Below are positions 40,902 through 48,300 of a stretch of 64,000 nt of DNA, one piece after another; the first letter of the stretch is position 1, and each line of letters opens with the position of its first letter. Below the pieces are notes generated by a model, which saw only the letters and a list, made by a program, of their open reading frames with translations, searched no databases and had not been told where the DNA came from. This DNA comes from JAEUIV01 sp033763795 (GTDB taxonomy: Bacteria > Planctomycetota > Phycisphaerae > Phycisphaerales > UBA1924). Both the position numbers and the translations under genes were made by a program. The stretch is taken from assembly GCA_033763795.1 (NCBI GenBank), contig JANRJV010000038.1, positions 9,850 through 73,849 on the forward strand, in the 5' to 3' direction.

Positions 40902-42689
40902 ATGTCCGTCGCGCCCAAGACGTCGTTCGGCATTTCGATGAAGCTCGTCGTCGTGTTCGTCACGGTGATGCTGGTGGTGGTGGTTGCGAACTACCTGCTC
41001 TTCTTCCGCGGATTCCGCAAGAGCACCGAGACGGTGATGATGGAGAAGGCGGCCGCCTTCACCGCCGTCGCCGACGAGACCAAGGCGCAGATGTCCGCGC
41101 TGCACGCGGCGGGCGCGATCGACACAAAGCGGCTGATCGAGGAAGCGCGGGCCCAGGTCGAAAAGGGAATCTCGTACCGCGACACCGAGTTCTTCCGGAC
41201 AGTTCCCGTCGTCGCCGGCTGGACAGCCGCGGGCGAAGCGGCCAAGCGTGAAGGGCTCACGTTCTACGTCCCCGCGTTCGACGCGCGGAACAAGGCGAAC
41301 GCTCCCCCGCCCGGCTCGTTCCGCGAGCAGATGCTCAAGGATCTGACGGCGCAGGTCGAGGCGAACGGGCCCGACTCGCTGGGGCGGATCAACCGCGAGG
41401 AGAACTCGCTCCACTACATGCGCGCCATCAAGCTCGATGAGAGCTGCATGATGTGCCACGGCGATCCCGAGCGGTACGACGTCCGGAACGAGAAGGGCGA
41501 GTTTGACGGCAAGGACGCGCTGGGGTTCACCATGGAGGGCTGGGAGCCCGGCGATATGCACGGCGCGTACGAGCTGGTCATGCCGCTGACGGTCGTGGAC
41601 AACCAGGTGTCCAGCTTCGTGCAGCAGGGCGCGCTCGCGACGGTGCCGATCGTGCTGATGGGGGCGGGCGGGGCCGCACTATTGGTGAGGATCCTCGTGA
41701 CGAGGCCGCTGGGCGGGCTCATCTCGCTGCTGAAGGACATCGCGACGGGCGAGGGCGACCTCACGCGGCGCACGGCGATCCGCCGGAGCGACGAGTTCGG
41801 TCAGGTCTCGCACTGGTTCGATGAGTTCATCGCCCGCCTGCAGGGGCTGATCACCGAAGTGTCGCGGGTGACGCGCGAGGTCGCCTCCGCCGCGACCGAG
41901 ATCGCGGCTTCCAGCGAGCAGATGGCCGCGGGCATGCGCAGCCAGGAGGAGCAGGCGCTCCAGGTCTCCAGCGCGGTGGGCCAGATGGCGATGTCGGTCG
42001 AGGAAGTGGCCCGCAAGGGGACGGAGGCCTCGGCGTCCGCGACCAGCTCTGGGCGCGAGGCAACCGAGGGCGTCCAGATCGTCGAGCAGACCGTATCGCA
42101 GATGCGCGGCATCTCGTCGGAGGTGAACGAGAGCGCCACGGCGGTCGAAGCCCTGGGCAAGAAGGGCGAGCAGATCGGCGAGATCATCACGGTCATCAAC
42201 GACATCGCCGACCAGACCAACCTCCTGGCGCTGAACGCCGCCATCGAGGCCGCCCGGGCGGGCGAGCACGGTCGCGGGTTCGCCGTCGTCGCGGACGAGG
42301 TCCGCAAGCTCGCCGAGCGCACGACCAAGGCGACCGAGGAAGTCTCCAAGAGCATCCGCGAGATCCAGGAAGACACCACCAAGGCGGTCCAGCGCATGGA
42401 GGCGGGCACCTCCAGCGTGGACAAGGGAGTCAAGCTGGCCGTCTCGGCCGGCGAAGCGCTGACGCGGATCCGCCAGAGCTCCAGCGCCCTCGAGGGGCTA
42501 GTGCAGTCGATCGCCGCGGCGACCGAGGAGCAGTCGGCGGCGAGCCAGGAGATCTCCCGGAGCATCGAGTCGATGAAGCGCGTGACCAGCGAGTCGTCGG
42601 ACGGGGCGAACCAGGCCGCCCAGGCCGCCGCCAACCTGTCGATGCAGGCCGAGAAGCTGCAGGGGCTGGTCGGGCGCTTCAAGGTCTGA
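40902..42689 (+). CDS. Methyl-accepting chemotaxis protein with a DUF3365-type sensor and a CxxCH haem site
   Basis: A 595-residue receptor. The first membrane helix is at about 15-36. The periplasmic sensor (about 37-245) resembles the Tll0287/DUF3365 domain, with 'YRDTEFFRTVPVVAGW' and a CxxCH site 'CMMCHGD' at 182-188 (C182, C185, H186), so a single c-type haem is expected and redox or gas sensing is likely. A second helix ('VPIVLMGAGGAALLVRILV'), a HAMP domain (about 268-320) and the MCP signalling hairpin follow, with tip 'DQTNLLALNAAIEAARAGEHGRGFAVVADEVRKLAERT'-type sequence. The ATG at 40902 has GGAG upstream. No Che genes are nearby, so the pathway partner is unknown. Confidence 0.92.
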   Translation: MSVAPKTSFGISMKLVVVFVTVMLVVVVANYLLFFRGFRKSTETVMMEKAAAFTAVADETKAQMSALHAAGAIDTKRLIEEARAQVEKGISYRDTEFFRTVPVVAGWTAAGEAAKREGLTFYVPAFDARNKANAPPPGSFREQMLKDLTAQVEANGPDSLGRINREENSLHYMRAIKLDESCMMCHGDPERYDVRNEKGEFDGKDALGFTMEGWEPGDMHGAYELVMPLTVVDNQVSSFVQQGALATVPIVLMGAGGAALLVRILVTRPLGGLISLLKDIATGEGDLTRRTAIRRSDEFGQVSHWFDEFIARLQGLITEVSRVTREVASAATEIAASSEQMAAGMRSQEEQALQVSSAVGQMAMSVEEVARKGTEASASATSSGREATEGVQIVEQTVSQMRGISSEVNESATAVEALGKKGEQIGEIITVINDIADQTNLLALNAAIEAARAGEHGRGFAVVADEVRKLAERTTKATEEVSKSIREIQEDTTKAVQRMEAGTSSVDKGVKLAVSAGEALTRIRQSSSALEGLVQSIAAATEEQSAASQEISRSIESMKRVTSESSDGANQAAQAAANLSMQAEKLQGLVGRFKV

Positions 42690-42733
42690 AGTCCGGGCGG
42701 GTGAGGGGGCTCGGGCCGCGCCGGAGGCGCTGG

Positions 42734-42739
42734 TACTCT
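42734..42739 (+). promoter_or_regulatory. -10-like hexamer abutting the CoA-transferase gene
   Basis: TACTCT lies 7 nt before the ATG at 42747 and no Shine-Dalgarno is present, predicting a leaderless mRNA. Confidence 0.4.
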
Positions 42740-42746
42740 GCCCCGC

Positions 42747-43469
42747 ATGCTTCAGAAACGATTCCCCACGCCGGCAGCGGCGCTCGACGCCGCACGCTCG
42801 AAAGGTCTGCTCAAGGACGGGATCTCCGTCATGGTGGGCGGCTTCGGGCTGTGCGGGATCCCCGAAGGGCTCATCCTCGCGCTCCGCGATAGCGGCGTGA
42901 AGGGGCTGACGTGCATCTCGAACAACGCCGGGGTCGACGACTGGGGCCTGGGTCTGCTCCTCAAGACGCGTCAGATCCGCAAGATGGTCTCCAGCTACGT
43001 GGGCGAGAACGCGGAGTTTGAGAGGCAGTTTCTCGCCGGGGAGCTGGAGGTCGAGTTCAACCCGCAGGGTACGCTCGCCGAGCGCATCCGCGCGGGTGGC
43101 GCGGGCATTCCCGCGTTCTACACGGCGACCGGCGTGGGCACGATCGTCGCGCAGGGCAAGCCCGTGCAGGCGATGAAGTTCAAGGGGCGCGAGCGTGAGT
43201 ACGTGATGGAGACCGGGCTCTGGGCCGAGCTCGCCCTCGTGAAGGCCTGGCGGGCCGACGGCTTCGGCAACCTGCAGTACCGCAAGACGGCGCGGAACTT
43301 CAACCCGGAGATGGCGACCGCGGCGGCGTTCGTCATCGCCGAAGTGGAAGAGGTGGTGGAGAAGGGCGCCATCGACCCCGATCAGGTCCACACGCCGGGG
43401 AACTACGTCGACGCCGTCGTGGTCACCAAGCCCGAGAAGCGCATCGAGCAGCGTACGGTTCGCCCCTAG
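42747..43469 (+). CDS. scoA: 3-oxoacid CoA-transferase subunit A
   Basis: A 240-residue alpha subunit of succinyl-CoA:3-ketoacid (or similar) CoA-transferase, which moves CoA between acyl groups in ketone-body or short-chain acid use. Diagnostic motifs are 'ISVMVGGFGLCGIPEGLI' near the start, 'GLTCISNNAGVDDWGLGLLL', 'ELEVEFNPQGTLAERIRAGGAGIPAFYT' and 'GNLQYRKTARNFNPEMATAA'. The catalytic Glu lies in subunit B, which is not next door: the following gene is convergent and unrelated. The complex must therefore use a B subunit from elsewhere. The ATG at 42747 follows TACTCT and no Shine-Dalgarno. Confidence 0.93.
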   Translation: MLQKRFPTPAAALDAARSKGLLKDGISVMVGGFGLCGIPEGLILALRDSGVKGLTCISNNAGVDDWGLGLLLKTRQIRKMVSSYVGENAEFERQFLAGELEVEFNPQGTLAERIRAGGAGIPAFYTATGVGTIVAQGKPVQAMKFKGREREYVMETGLWAELALVKAWRADGFGNLQYRKTARNFNPEMATAAAFVIAEVEEVVEKGAIDPDQVHTPGNYVDAVVVTKPEKRIEQRTVRP

Positions 43470-43483
43470 GTTCGCGGCGGCGC

Positions 43484-44212
43484 TCAGCCCGCCCGGGCGG
43501 CGGCCGCCAGCGCGTCGAAGATCCGCTGACCCAGGAGCGGATCGGGCGTCCGCTCGGGGTGCCACTGCACTCCCAGATAGAACGGGCGCCGCGGGTCGTC
43601 GACCGCCTCGATGACGCCGTCGTGACTGAGCGCGACCACGCGGAGGTTGCCGGGGTCGTTCACCGCCTGGCGGTGCCGACTGGCGGCGGGGCCCGACTGG
43701 ATCACAGCGTGAGACACCACCGGGCGGATGTCATGCAGGCGGTCGGGGGGGAGGTCGGAGCCGACCGCGGGCCCGGAGTGGTGATCAGCGTGCGTACCCA
43801 GCGTGTCGGGCAGGTGCTGATTTAGTCGGCCGCCCGCGTGCAGGGCCATCTGCTGCATCCCAAGGCAGATGCCCAGCGCCGGGAGTGAACGGCGCTCATC
43901 GATCTGGCGGAGCAGCTCGGCTTCATAGTCCTGGCGCGCGGGGTCCATCAGACGTGCGGCGGGGTGGACGGGCACGCCGAAACGACTGGTGTCGGGATCC
44001 GGGCCCCCCGTGAGGACTACGGCGTCGCAAAGGTCCAGTTGACGACGGACGATCGCCTCCAGGGCCCGCGGAGAGGCGGGATCGGCGAGCGACGGGGGCA
44101 GCAGCAGCGGAACCGCGCCGGCGGCGGTGACGGCGGAGACGTACGAGCGCCGCACCTTCACATCGCGGTCATCGAGGCCGCAGGTGATGCCGATGACTGG
44201 TGTCTGGGGCAT
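43484..44212 (-). CDS. Gamma-glutamyl-GABA hydrolase / class I glutamine-amidotransferase-like hydrolase
   Basis: A 242-residue member of the peptidase C26 (PuuD) family, which hydrolyses gamma-glutamyl amides. It starts 'PVIGITCG', typical of PuuD-like proteins. The nucleophile is C116 in 'LGICLGMQQMALHAGG', with 'VLTGGPDPD' before it and a catalytic His-x-Glu in 'GVQWHPERT'. A polyamine or glutamyl-peptide substrate is usual, but none of the partner puu genes is present, so specificity is open. It is divergent from the threonine synthase gene (56 bp between starts) and ends 14 bp from the CoA-transferase stop. No clear Shine-Dalgarno precedes the ATG at 44212. Confidence 0.9.
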   Translation of the reverse strand: MPQTPVIGITCGLDDRDVKVRRSYVSAVTAAGAVPLLLPPSLADPASPRALEAIVRRQLDLCDAVVLTGGPDPDTSRFGVPVHPAARLMDPARQDYEAELLRQIDERRSLPALGICLGMQQMALHAGGRLNQHLPDTLGTHADHHSGPAVGSDLPPDRLHDIRPVVSHAVIQSGPAASRHRQAVNDPGNLRVVALSHDGVIEAVDDPRRPFYLGVQWHPERTPDPLLGQRIFDALAAAARAG

Positions 44213-44268
44213 AGGTCATATCATCGGAGTGACGTGGCGTTCGGGTCGAGCGGGAGGCGTACAGCGGT

Positions 44269-45708
44269 ATGGATGCGTCGGCGCAGCTTCGCTGCATCAA
44301 TCCTGACTGCCGATCGGAGTTCCCGGTCACGCGCGCCGTCTTCGCGTGCGGCCGATGCGGGGAGCTCCTGGACGTCGAGTATCCGGGTCTCGAGCCCGTC
44401 GCGGACCCCGCGGGCCTCCAGCGGCTCTTCGCGCAGAGGCTGGCGAGCGGCGCGTGGGCCGCGTCCGGGAGCGGAGAGCAACGAGCGATAGATGCGTCGG
44501 GCGTCTGGCGGTTCCGGGAGCTGATTGGTTTCTGTCCGGATGAGTCGAGACTGGTCACGATCGGCGAAGGCCGGACGATTCTGCAACGGGCCGACGCGCT
44601 GGCGGAGCGCGTCGGGTTCGGGGCGGGCGAGCTCTTCCTGCAGTACGAGGGGTTCAACCCGTCCGGATCGTTCAAGGACAACGGTATGGCGGGCGCGTTC
44701 ACCCACGCGCGGATGATCGGCGCATCACGCGTTTTGTGCGCATCAACCGGCAACACGTCGGCGAGTCTCGCGCTCTTCGCGGCCCTGGCGGGGTTCGCGG
44801 CGTATGTGCTCATAGGCTCAGGCAAGATCGCGTACGGGAAGCTGTCGCAGGCGCTGGATTTCGGGGCGCGGACGGTGCAGCTCGCGGGCGACTTTGACGC
44901 GTGCCTCCGGCGGGTGCAGCAGCTCGGCGTCGAGAGGCCCGAACTGGGCATCTATGTCATGAACTCGATCAACCCCTTCCGGATCGAGGGCCAGAAGGCC
45001 ATTATGTTCCGCGTGATGGAGGGGCTGGCCTGGGAACCCCCCGACTGGATCGTCGTGCCCGGCGGGAACCTGGGCAACTGCAGCGCCTTCGCCAAGGCGT
45101 TCGTGGAGATGGAGCGGGCGGGGCTGATCGCTCCCGGGCGGCGGCCCCGGCTGGCGGTGATCAATGCCGCGGGGGCCCGGACCTTCGACCGGATGGTCAA
45201 CGAGCTGGGGCTGCGCTGGCAAGGGGGGCGGTACGACCGCGCCCGCGTGCGCACGGAGCTGGAGCGCATGGATCACGCCGGGGAGCGGGCGCGGACGGTG
45301 GCGAGCGCTATCGAGATCGGGCGGCCGGTGAACCTGCCCAAGGCGCTGCGCGCTCTTGAGTGGATGGACGGCGTCGTGCGGTCGGTGGACGACGAGACGA
45401 TCCTCGAGCACAAGGCGCTGATCGGGCGGCACGGCTATTCGTGCGAGCCGGCGTGCGCCGCCGCCCTCGCGGGGGCGCGGATGCTCAGGAAAGCAGGCGT
45501 GATCGGGCGCGGGCAGCGCACGGTGTGCATCATCACCGGGCACGGCCTGAAGGATCCGGACGCGACCGTCAAGTATCACACGGGGCTGGATATGAAGAGC
45601 GCGCAGGAGTCGGCGTCGCGCACGACCCCGGGGGGCGCCCTTGCCAACCCGCCCGTGCTTTGCGCCGACGACCTCGACGCGCTGCGGAGGCTCTTCGCCG
45701 GGGCCTGA
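44269..45708 (+). CDS. thrC: Threonine synthase
   Basis: A 479-residue PLP enzyme converting O-phosphohomoserine to threonine. The PLP lysine is K136 in 'FNPSGSFKDNGM'. 'CASTGNTSASLALFAALAG' binds the phosphate group and 'VVPGGNLGNCSAFAKAF' is conserved in the family. An N-terminal zinc-ribbon-like part ('CINPDCRSEFPVTRAVFACGRCG') is typical of one threonine synthase branch. The C-terminus has about 40 extra residues. The gene is divergent from the C26 hydrolase. GGGAGG lies about 11 bases before the ATG. An aspartate kinase gene of the same pathway is in the window at 50.6 kb but not linked to it. Confidence 0.93.
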   Translation: MDASAQLRCINPDCRSEFPVTRAVFACGRCGELLDVEYPGLEPVADPAGLQRLFAQRLASGAWAASGSGEQRAIDASGVWRFRELIGFCPDESRLVTIGEGRTILQRADALAERVGFGAGELFLQYEGFNPSGSFKDNGMAGAFTHARMIGASRVLCASTGNTSASLALFAALAGFAAYVLIGSGKIAYGKLSQALDFGARTVQLAGDFDACLRRVQQLGVERPELGIYVMNSINPFRIEGQKAIMFRVMEGLAWEPPDWIVVPGGNLGNCSAFAKAFVEMERAGLIAPGRRPRLAVINAAGARTFDRMVNELGLRWQGGRYDRARVRTELERMDHAGERARTVASAIEIGRPVNLPKALRALEWMDGVVRSVDDETILEHKALIGRHGYSCEPACAAALAGARMLRKAGVIGRGQRTVCIITGHGLKDPDATVKYHTGLDMKSAQESASRTTPGGALANPPVLCADDLDALRRLFAGA

Positions 45709-45832
45709 CGGCCCAGCCCGCCGCCGGAGTGCGACCTCGCCGTCTCCGGCCGGTAGGATCGGCTCGTGACGAGCGGACAGGGCGTCGGGCCGCGCACAAA
45801 TGCGGTTATCGCCCGTCGAGGGAGCCAAACGA

Positions 45833-47194
45833 ATGAAGCGGAAGAAGAGCGCGTGGTTGGGTCGGCTGCTGGCGGCGGGGGCGGCGGCCGGGCTGGTGAT
45901 GCTGTCGGGCTGCGCGGGCAGCGGCGCGAAGCGCGAGGCGGCGGCCCCGCTGACCGCCGAGACCCGGGAGAAAGCGCTCGAGTCGTACGACTACGTCTAC
46001 AACACCATCAAGCAGACGCACTGGGACACGGAGCTCGTCGGCGCCAAGTGGGACGAGGCCCATGCCCGGCTCAGGCCCAAGGTGCAGGACGCGACGACGA
46101 TGGTCGAGGCGCGGGGCGCCACGGAAGAGATGATCGCCTCGCTCGGACAGTCGCACTTCGGGCTGATTCCCGCGGATGCGTACGCGGACGTGGTGGGCGA
46201 GGATTCTGAGACGGACGCCGAAGCCGGCACGGGCGACGCGGGCCTGCAGGTCCGGGTGGTGGACGGGCGGGCGTACGTCGTGAGCGTGGTCCCCGATTCG
46301 ACGGGGGCCCGGGCGGGCGTGAAGCCCGGCTGGGAGCTCGAGCAGGTCCGCGGGAAGGACCTCGCCGAGCGGCTCCGCGTGGTCGCTGAGGAATTCGAAG
46401 GGCAGATCAAGCAGGGTGCGATGCTCTCGCTGGCGGCTGAGGGGGCGCTCAGCGGGCCCGTGGGCTCGACCGTGCAGGTGCGCTTCCGGGACGAGAACGG
46501 AAAGCGTGCGACACGCAAGCTCGAGCTCGCCGAGCCTGCGGGCACGCCCGCGAAGTTCGGCAACCTTCCGACCATGTACGTGCGCAGGGATGCGCGGCGA
46601 CTGGAGAGCGGCGTGGGCTACATGAGCCTCAGCCTGTTCTTCGATCCCGCGGCCGTCATGCCCTGGTATCAGGAGCAGATCGCGTCCATGCAAAACGCTC
46701 CCGGGATCATCCTGGACCTGCGCGGCAATCGCGGCGGGATCGGCGGCATGGCCATGGGGATGGGCGCCCGGCTTGTCACGCAGGCGAACCAGAAGCTGGG
46801 CGACATGATCACCCGGCAGACGACCATCAAGTTCGTCCTGAACCCGCAGGCCGGGTCCTACGCGGGCCGGGTGGCGGTGCTCGTCGATGAACTGTCGATG
46901 TCGACCTCGGAGATTCTCGCGGGGGGCCTGCAGGCGATCGGGCGGGCACGCGTCTTCGGGACCAGAACCCCCGGTATGGCGCTGCCTTCCCGGATCGAGC
47001 GGCTGGCGTCGGGCGACGGCTTCCAATACGCGACCGCCAACTACATCAGCGCCGACGGGCAGGTCCTGGAGGGTCACGGGGTGGTGCCGGATGAAACGGT
47101 TCCGCCCGACCCGGCGCTCCTGTCGCAGGGGCGGGACCCGGTGATCGAGGCGGCCGAACAGTGGATCCTCGGGCAGAACCGGCCGGGGACCTGA
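45833..47194 (+). CDS. S41-family peptidase lipoprotein
   Basis: A 453-residue exported protease-like protein. The signal sequence ends 'VMLSGC', a lipobox near residue 28. A helical N-terminal domain with 'YNTIKQTHWDTELVGAKWDEAHARL', a PDZ-like domain (about 130-235, 'PDSTGARAGVKPGWELEQVRG') and the S41 core follow: 'GIILDLRGNRGGIGGMAMG', 'VAVLVDELSMSTSEILAGGLQAIGRARVFG' with the nucleophile Ser in the 'MSTSE' region. The position of the lysine of E. coli-type C-terminal proteases ('GKG') reads 'PGMAL', as in tricorn-like S41 proteins, so a different catalytic arrangement is expected. The ATG at 45833 has GGGAG upstream; TAGGAT at 45754-45759 is a -10 candidate. Confidence 0.9.
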   Translation: MKRKKSAWLGRLLAAGAAAGLVMLSGCAGSGAKREAAAPLTAETREKALESYDYVYNTIKQTHWDTELVGAKWDEAHARLRPKVQDATTMVEARGATEEMIASLGQSHFGLIPADAYADVVGEDSETDAEAGTGDAGLQVRVVDGRAYVVSVVPDSTGARAGVKPGWELEQVRGKDLAERLRVVAEEFEGQIKQGAMLSLAAEGALSGPVGSTVQVRFRDENGKRATRKLELAEPAGTPAKFGNLPTMYVRRDARRLESGVGYMSLSLFFDPAAVMPWYQEQIASMQNAPGIILDLRGNRGGIGGMAMGMGARLVTQANQKLGDMITRQTTIKFVLNPQAGSYAGRVAVLVDELSMSTSEILAGGLQAIGRARVFGTRTPGMALPSRIERLASGDGFQYATANYISADGQVLEGHGVVPDETVPPDPALLSQGRDPVIEAAEQWILGQNRPGT

Positions 47195-47290
47195 CGGTAG
47201 ACTTTCTGGCCCTTGGAAACCGGGGCGCGGCGCGAGCGCCTTGCCCGTAGCCGAGGCTGATCCATCTCCCTTTGACGAGGAAAAGCTCCC

Positions 47291-48136
47291 ATGAATTCGA
47301 AGTTTGGCGCGACGGGGTTGGCGGCGGCGGGCGTGTTGGGCATGGCGCTGCTGGGCTCTCCAGCGCTCGTCTGGGCTCAGGCCGACGCCCCGGCTCCCGC
47401 GGCGACCGCCGATGAGAAACTGCCGTCGGCGAAAGAGGTGATGGACAAGTTCATCCAGGCGACGGGCGGCCGCGCCGCCTACGAGAAGCACACCTCCCGG
47501 GTGATCACGAGCACGATCGAGATCCCGGCGCAGAACCTCAAGGGCACGTCGACGCTCACGCAGGTCGCGCCCAACAAGATGGAGATGAAGGCCGAGTTCC
47601 CCGGCATGGGCAGCCAGACCATCGTCTCGGACGGCGAGAACGTCTGGGAGAGCAACTCCATGATGGGCGAGCGGCTGTACGACGGGGACGAGCGCATGGC
47701 CCAGCTCCGTCAGGCGACGTTCAACTCCGAGCTCCAGTGGGAGAAGCTGTACAAGGACGTGAAGGTCGTCGGCAGCGAGGACGTGAACGGGAAGCCGGCG
47801 TGGAAGGTCGAGTTCACGACCGGCGAGGGCCAGACCAGCACGCAGTTCTATGACAAGGAAACCGGGCTGCTCACGAAGATGACCAGCACGCTCAAGACCC
47901 AGATGGGCGAGGTTCCCATGGAGTCGTCGATCGAGGGTTGGCAGGAGTTCGACGGCCTGAAGATGCCGACGAAGACCGTGCAGTCCGTCATGGGCATGCA
48001 GATGATCATGACCATCAGCGACGTGAAGCACGGGGCGGAGGTCCCGGCCGACAAGTTCGCGATGCCCGACAGCGTCAAGCAGCTGAAGAAGGACCCGGCC
48101 GCTCCGGCCGCTCCCGCTGAGGCCCCCAAGAACTGA
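47291..48136 (+). CDS. Exported LolA-like (outer-membrane lipoprotein-sorting type) protein
   Basis: A 281-residue secreted protein. The signal peptide ('AAAGVLGMALLGSPALVWAQA') is cut after Ala-x-Ala near residue 31. The mature part begins 'LPSAKEVMDKFIQATGGRAAYEKH', a common opening of the LolA/LppX-like half-barrel fold, with 'ITSTIEIP', 'GTSTLTQVAPNKMEMKAEFPGMGSQTIV', 'SDGENVWESNSMMGERL' and 'FYDKETGLLTKMTS' as successive strands. The C-terminus is Pro/Ala-rich. Proteins of this group bind lipids or lipoproteins; the cargo here is unknown. TAGACT at 47198-47203 and GAGGAAAAG before the ATG give a leader of about 80 nt. A terminator follows at 48199. Confidence 0.83.
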   Translation: MNSKFGATGLAAAGVLGMALLGSPALVWAQADAPAPAATADEKLPSAKEVMDKFIQATGGRAAYEKHTSRVITSTIEIPAQNLKGTSTLTQVAPNKMEMKAEFPGMGSQTIVSDGENVWESNSMMGERLYDGDERMAQLRQATFNSELQWEKLYKDVKVVGSEDVNGKPAWKVEFTTGEGQTSTQFYDKETGLLTKMTSTLKTQMGEVPMESSIEGWQEFDGLKMPTKTVQSVMGMQMIMTISDVKHGAEVPADKFAMPDSVKQLKKDPAAPAAPAEAPKN

Positions 48137-48162
48137 TCGACCGAGCATCCGACATCGCGAGC

Positions 48163-48235
48163 CCGGCGGGGCCGACCCCGCCGGCGTGAAGATTGACCCG
48201 CCCGGGGCGACCCTCGTCCCGGGCGTTTGTCTGTT
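48163..48235 (+). terminator. Hairpin pair ending in an intrinsic terminator after the LolA-like gene
   Basis: A perfect 9-bp hairpin (48163-48184) precedes a 12-bp stem (48199-48210 with 48214-48225, one G-T pair, CCC loop) followed by TTTGTCTGTT. It separates the LolA-like gene from the guaB promoter. Confidence 0.75.
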
Positions 48236-48265
48236 CGGCCCGCGGGATCGACCGGGCGCGGCTGA

Positions 48266-48294
48266 TTGACGCGGGGCGGGGGCTCTGGCATCAT
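48266..48294 (+). promoter_or_regulatory. Promoter of the IMP dehydrogenase gene
   Basis: TTGACG (48266-48271), 17 nt, CATCAT (48289-48294), then 6 nt to the ATG at 48301. Transcription would begin at or within a few bases of the start codon, giving a leaderless mRNA. No Shine-Dalgarno is present. Confidence 0.6.
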
Positions 48295-48300
48295 TGCTCC

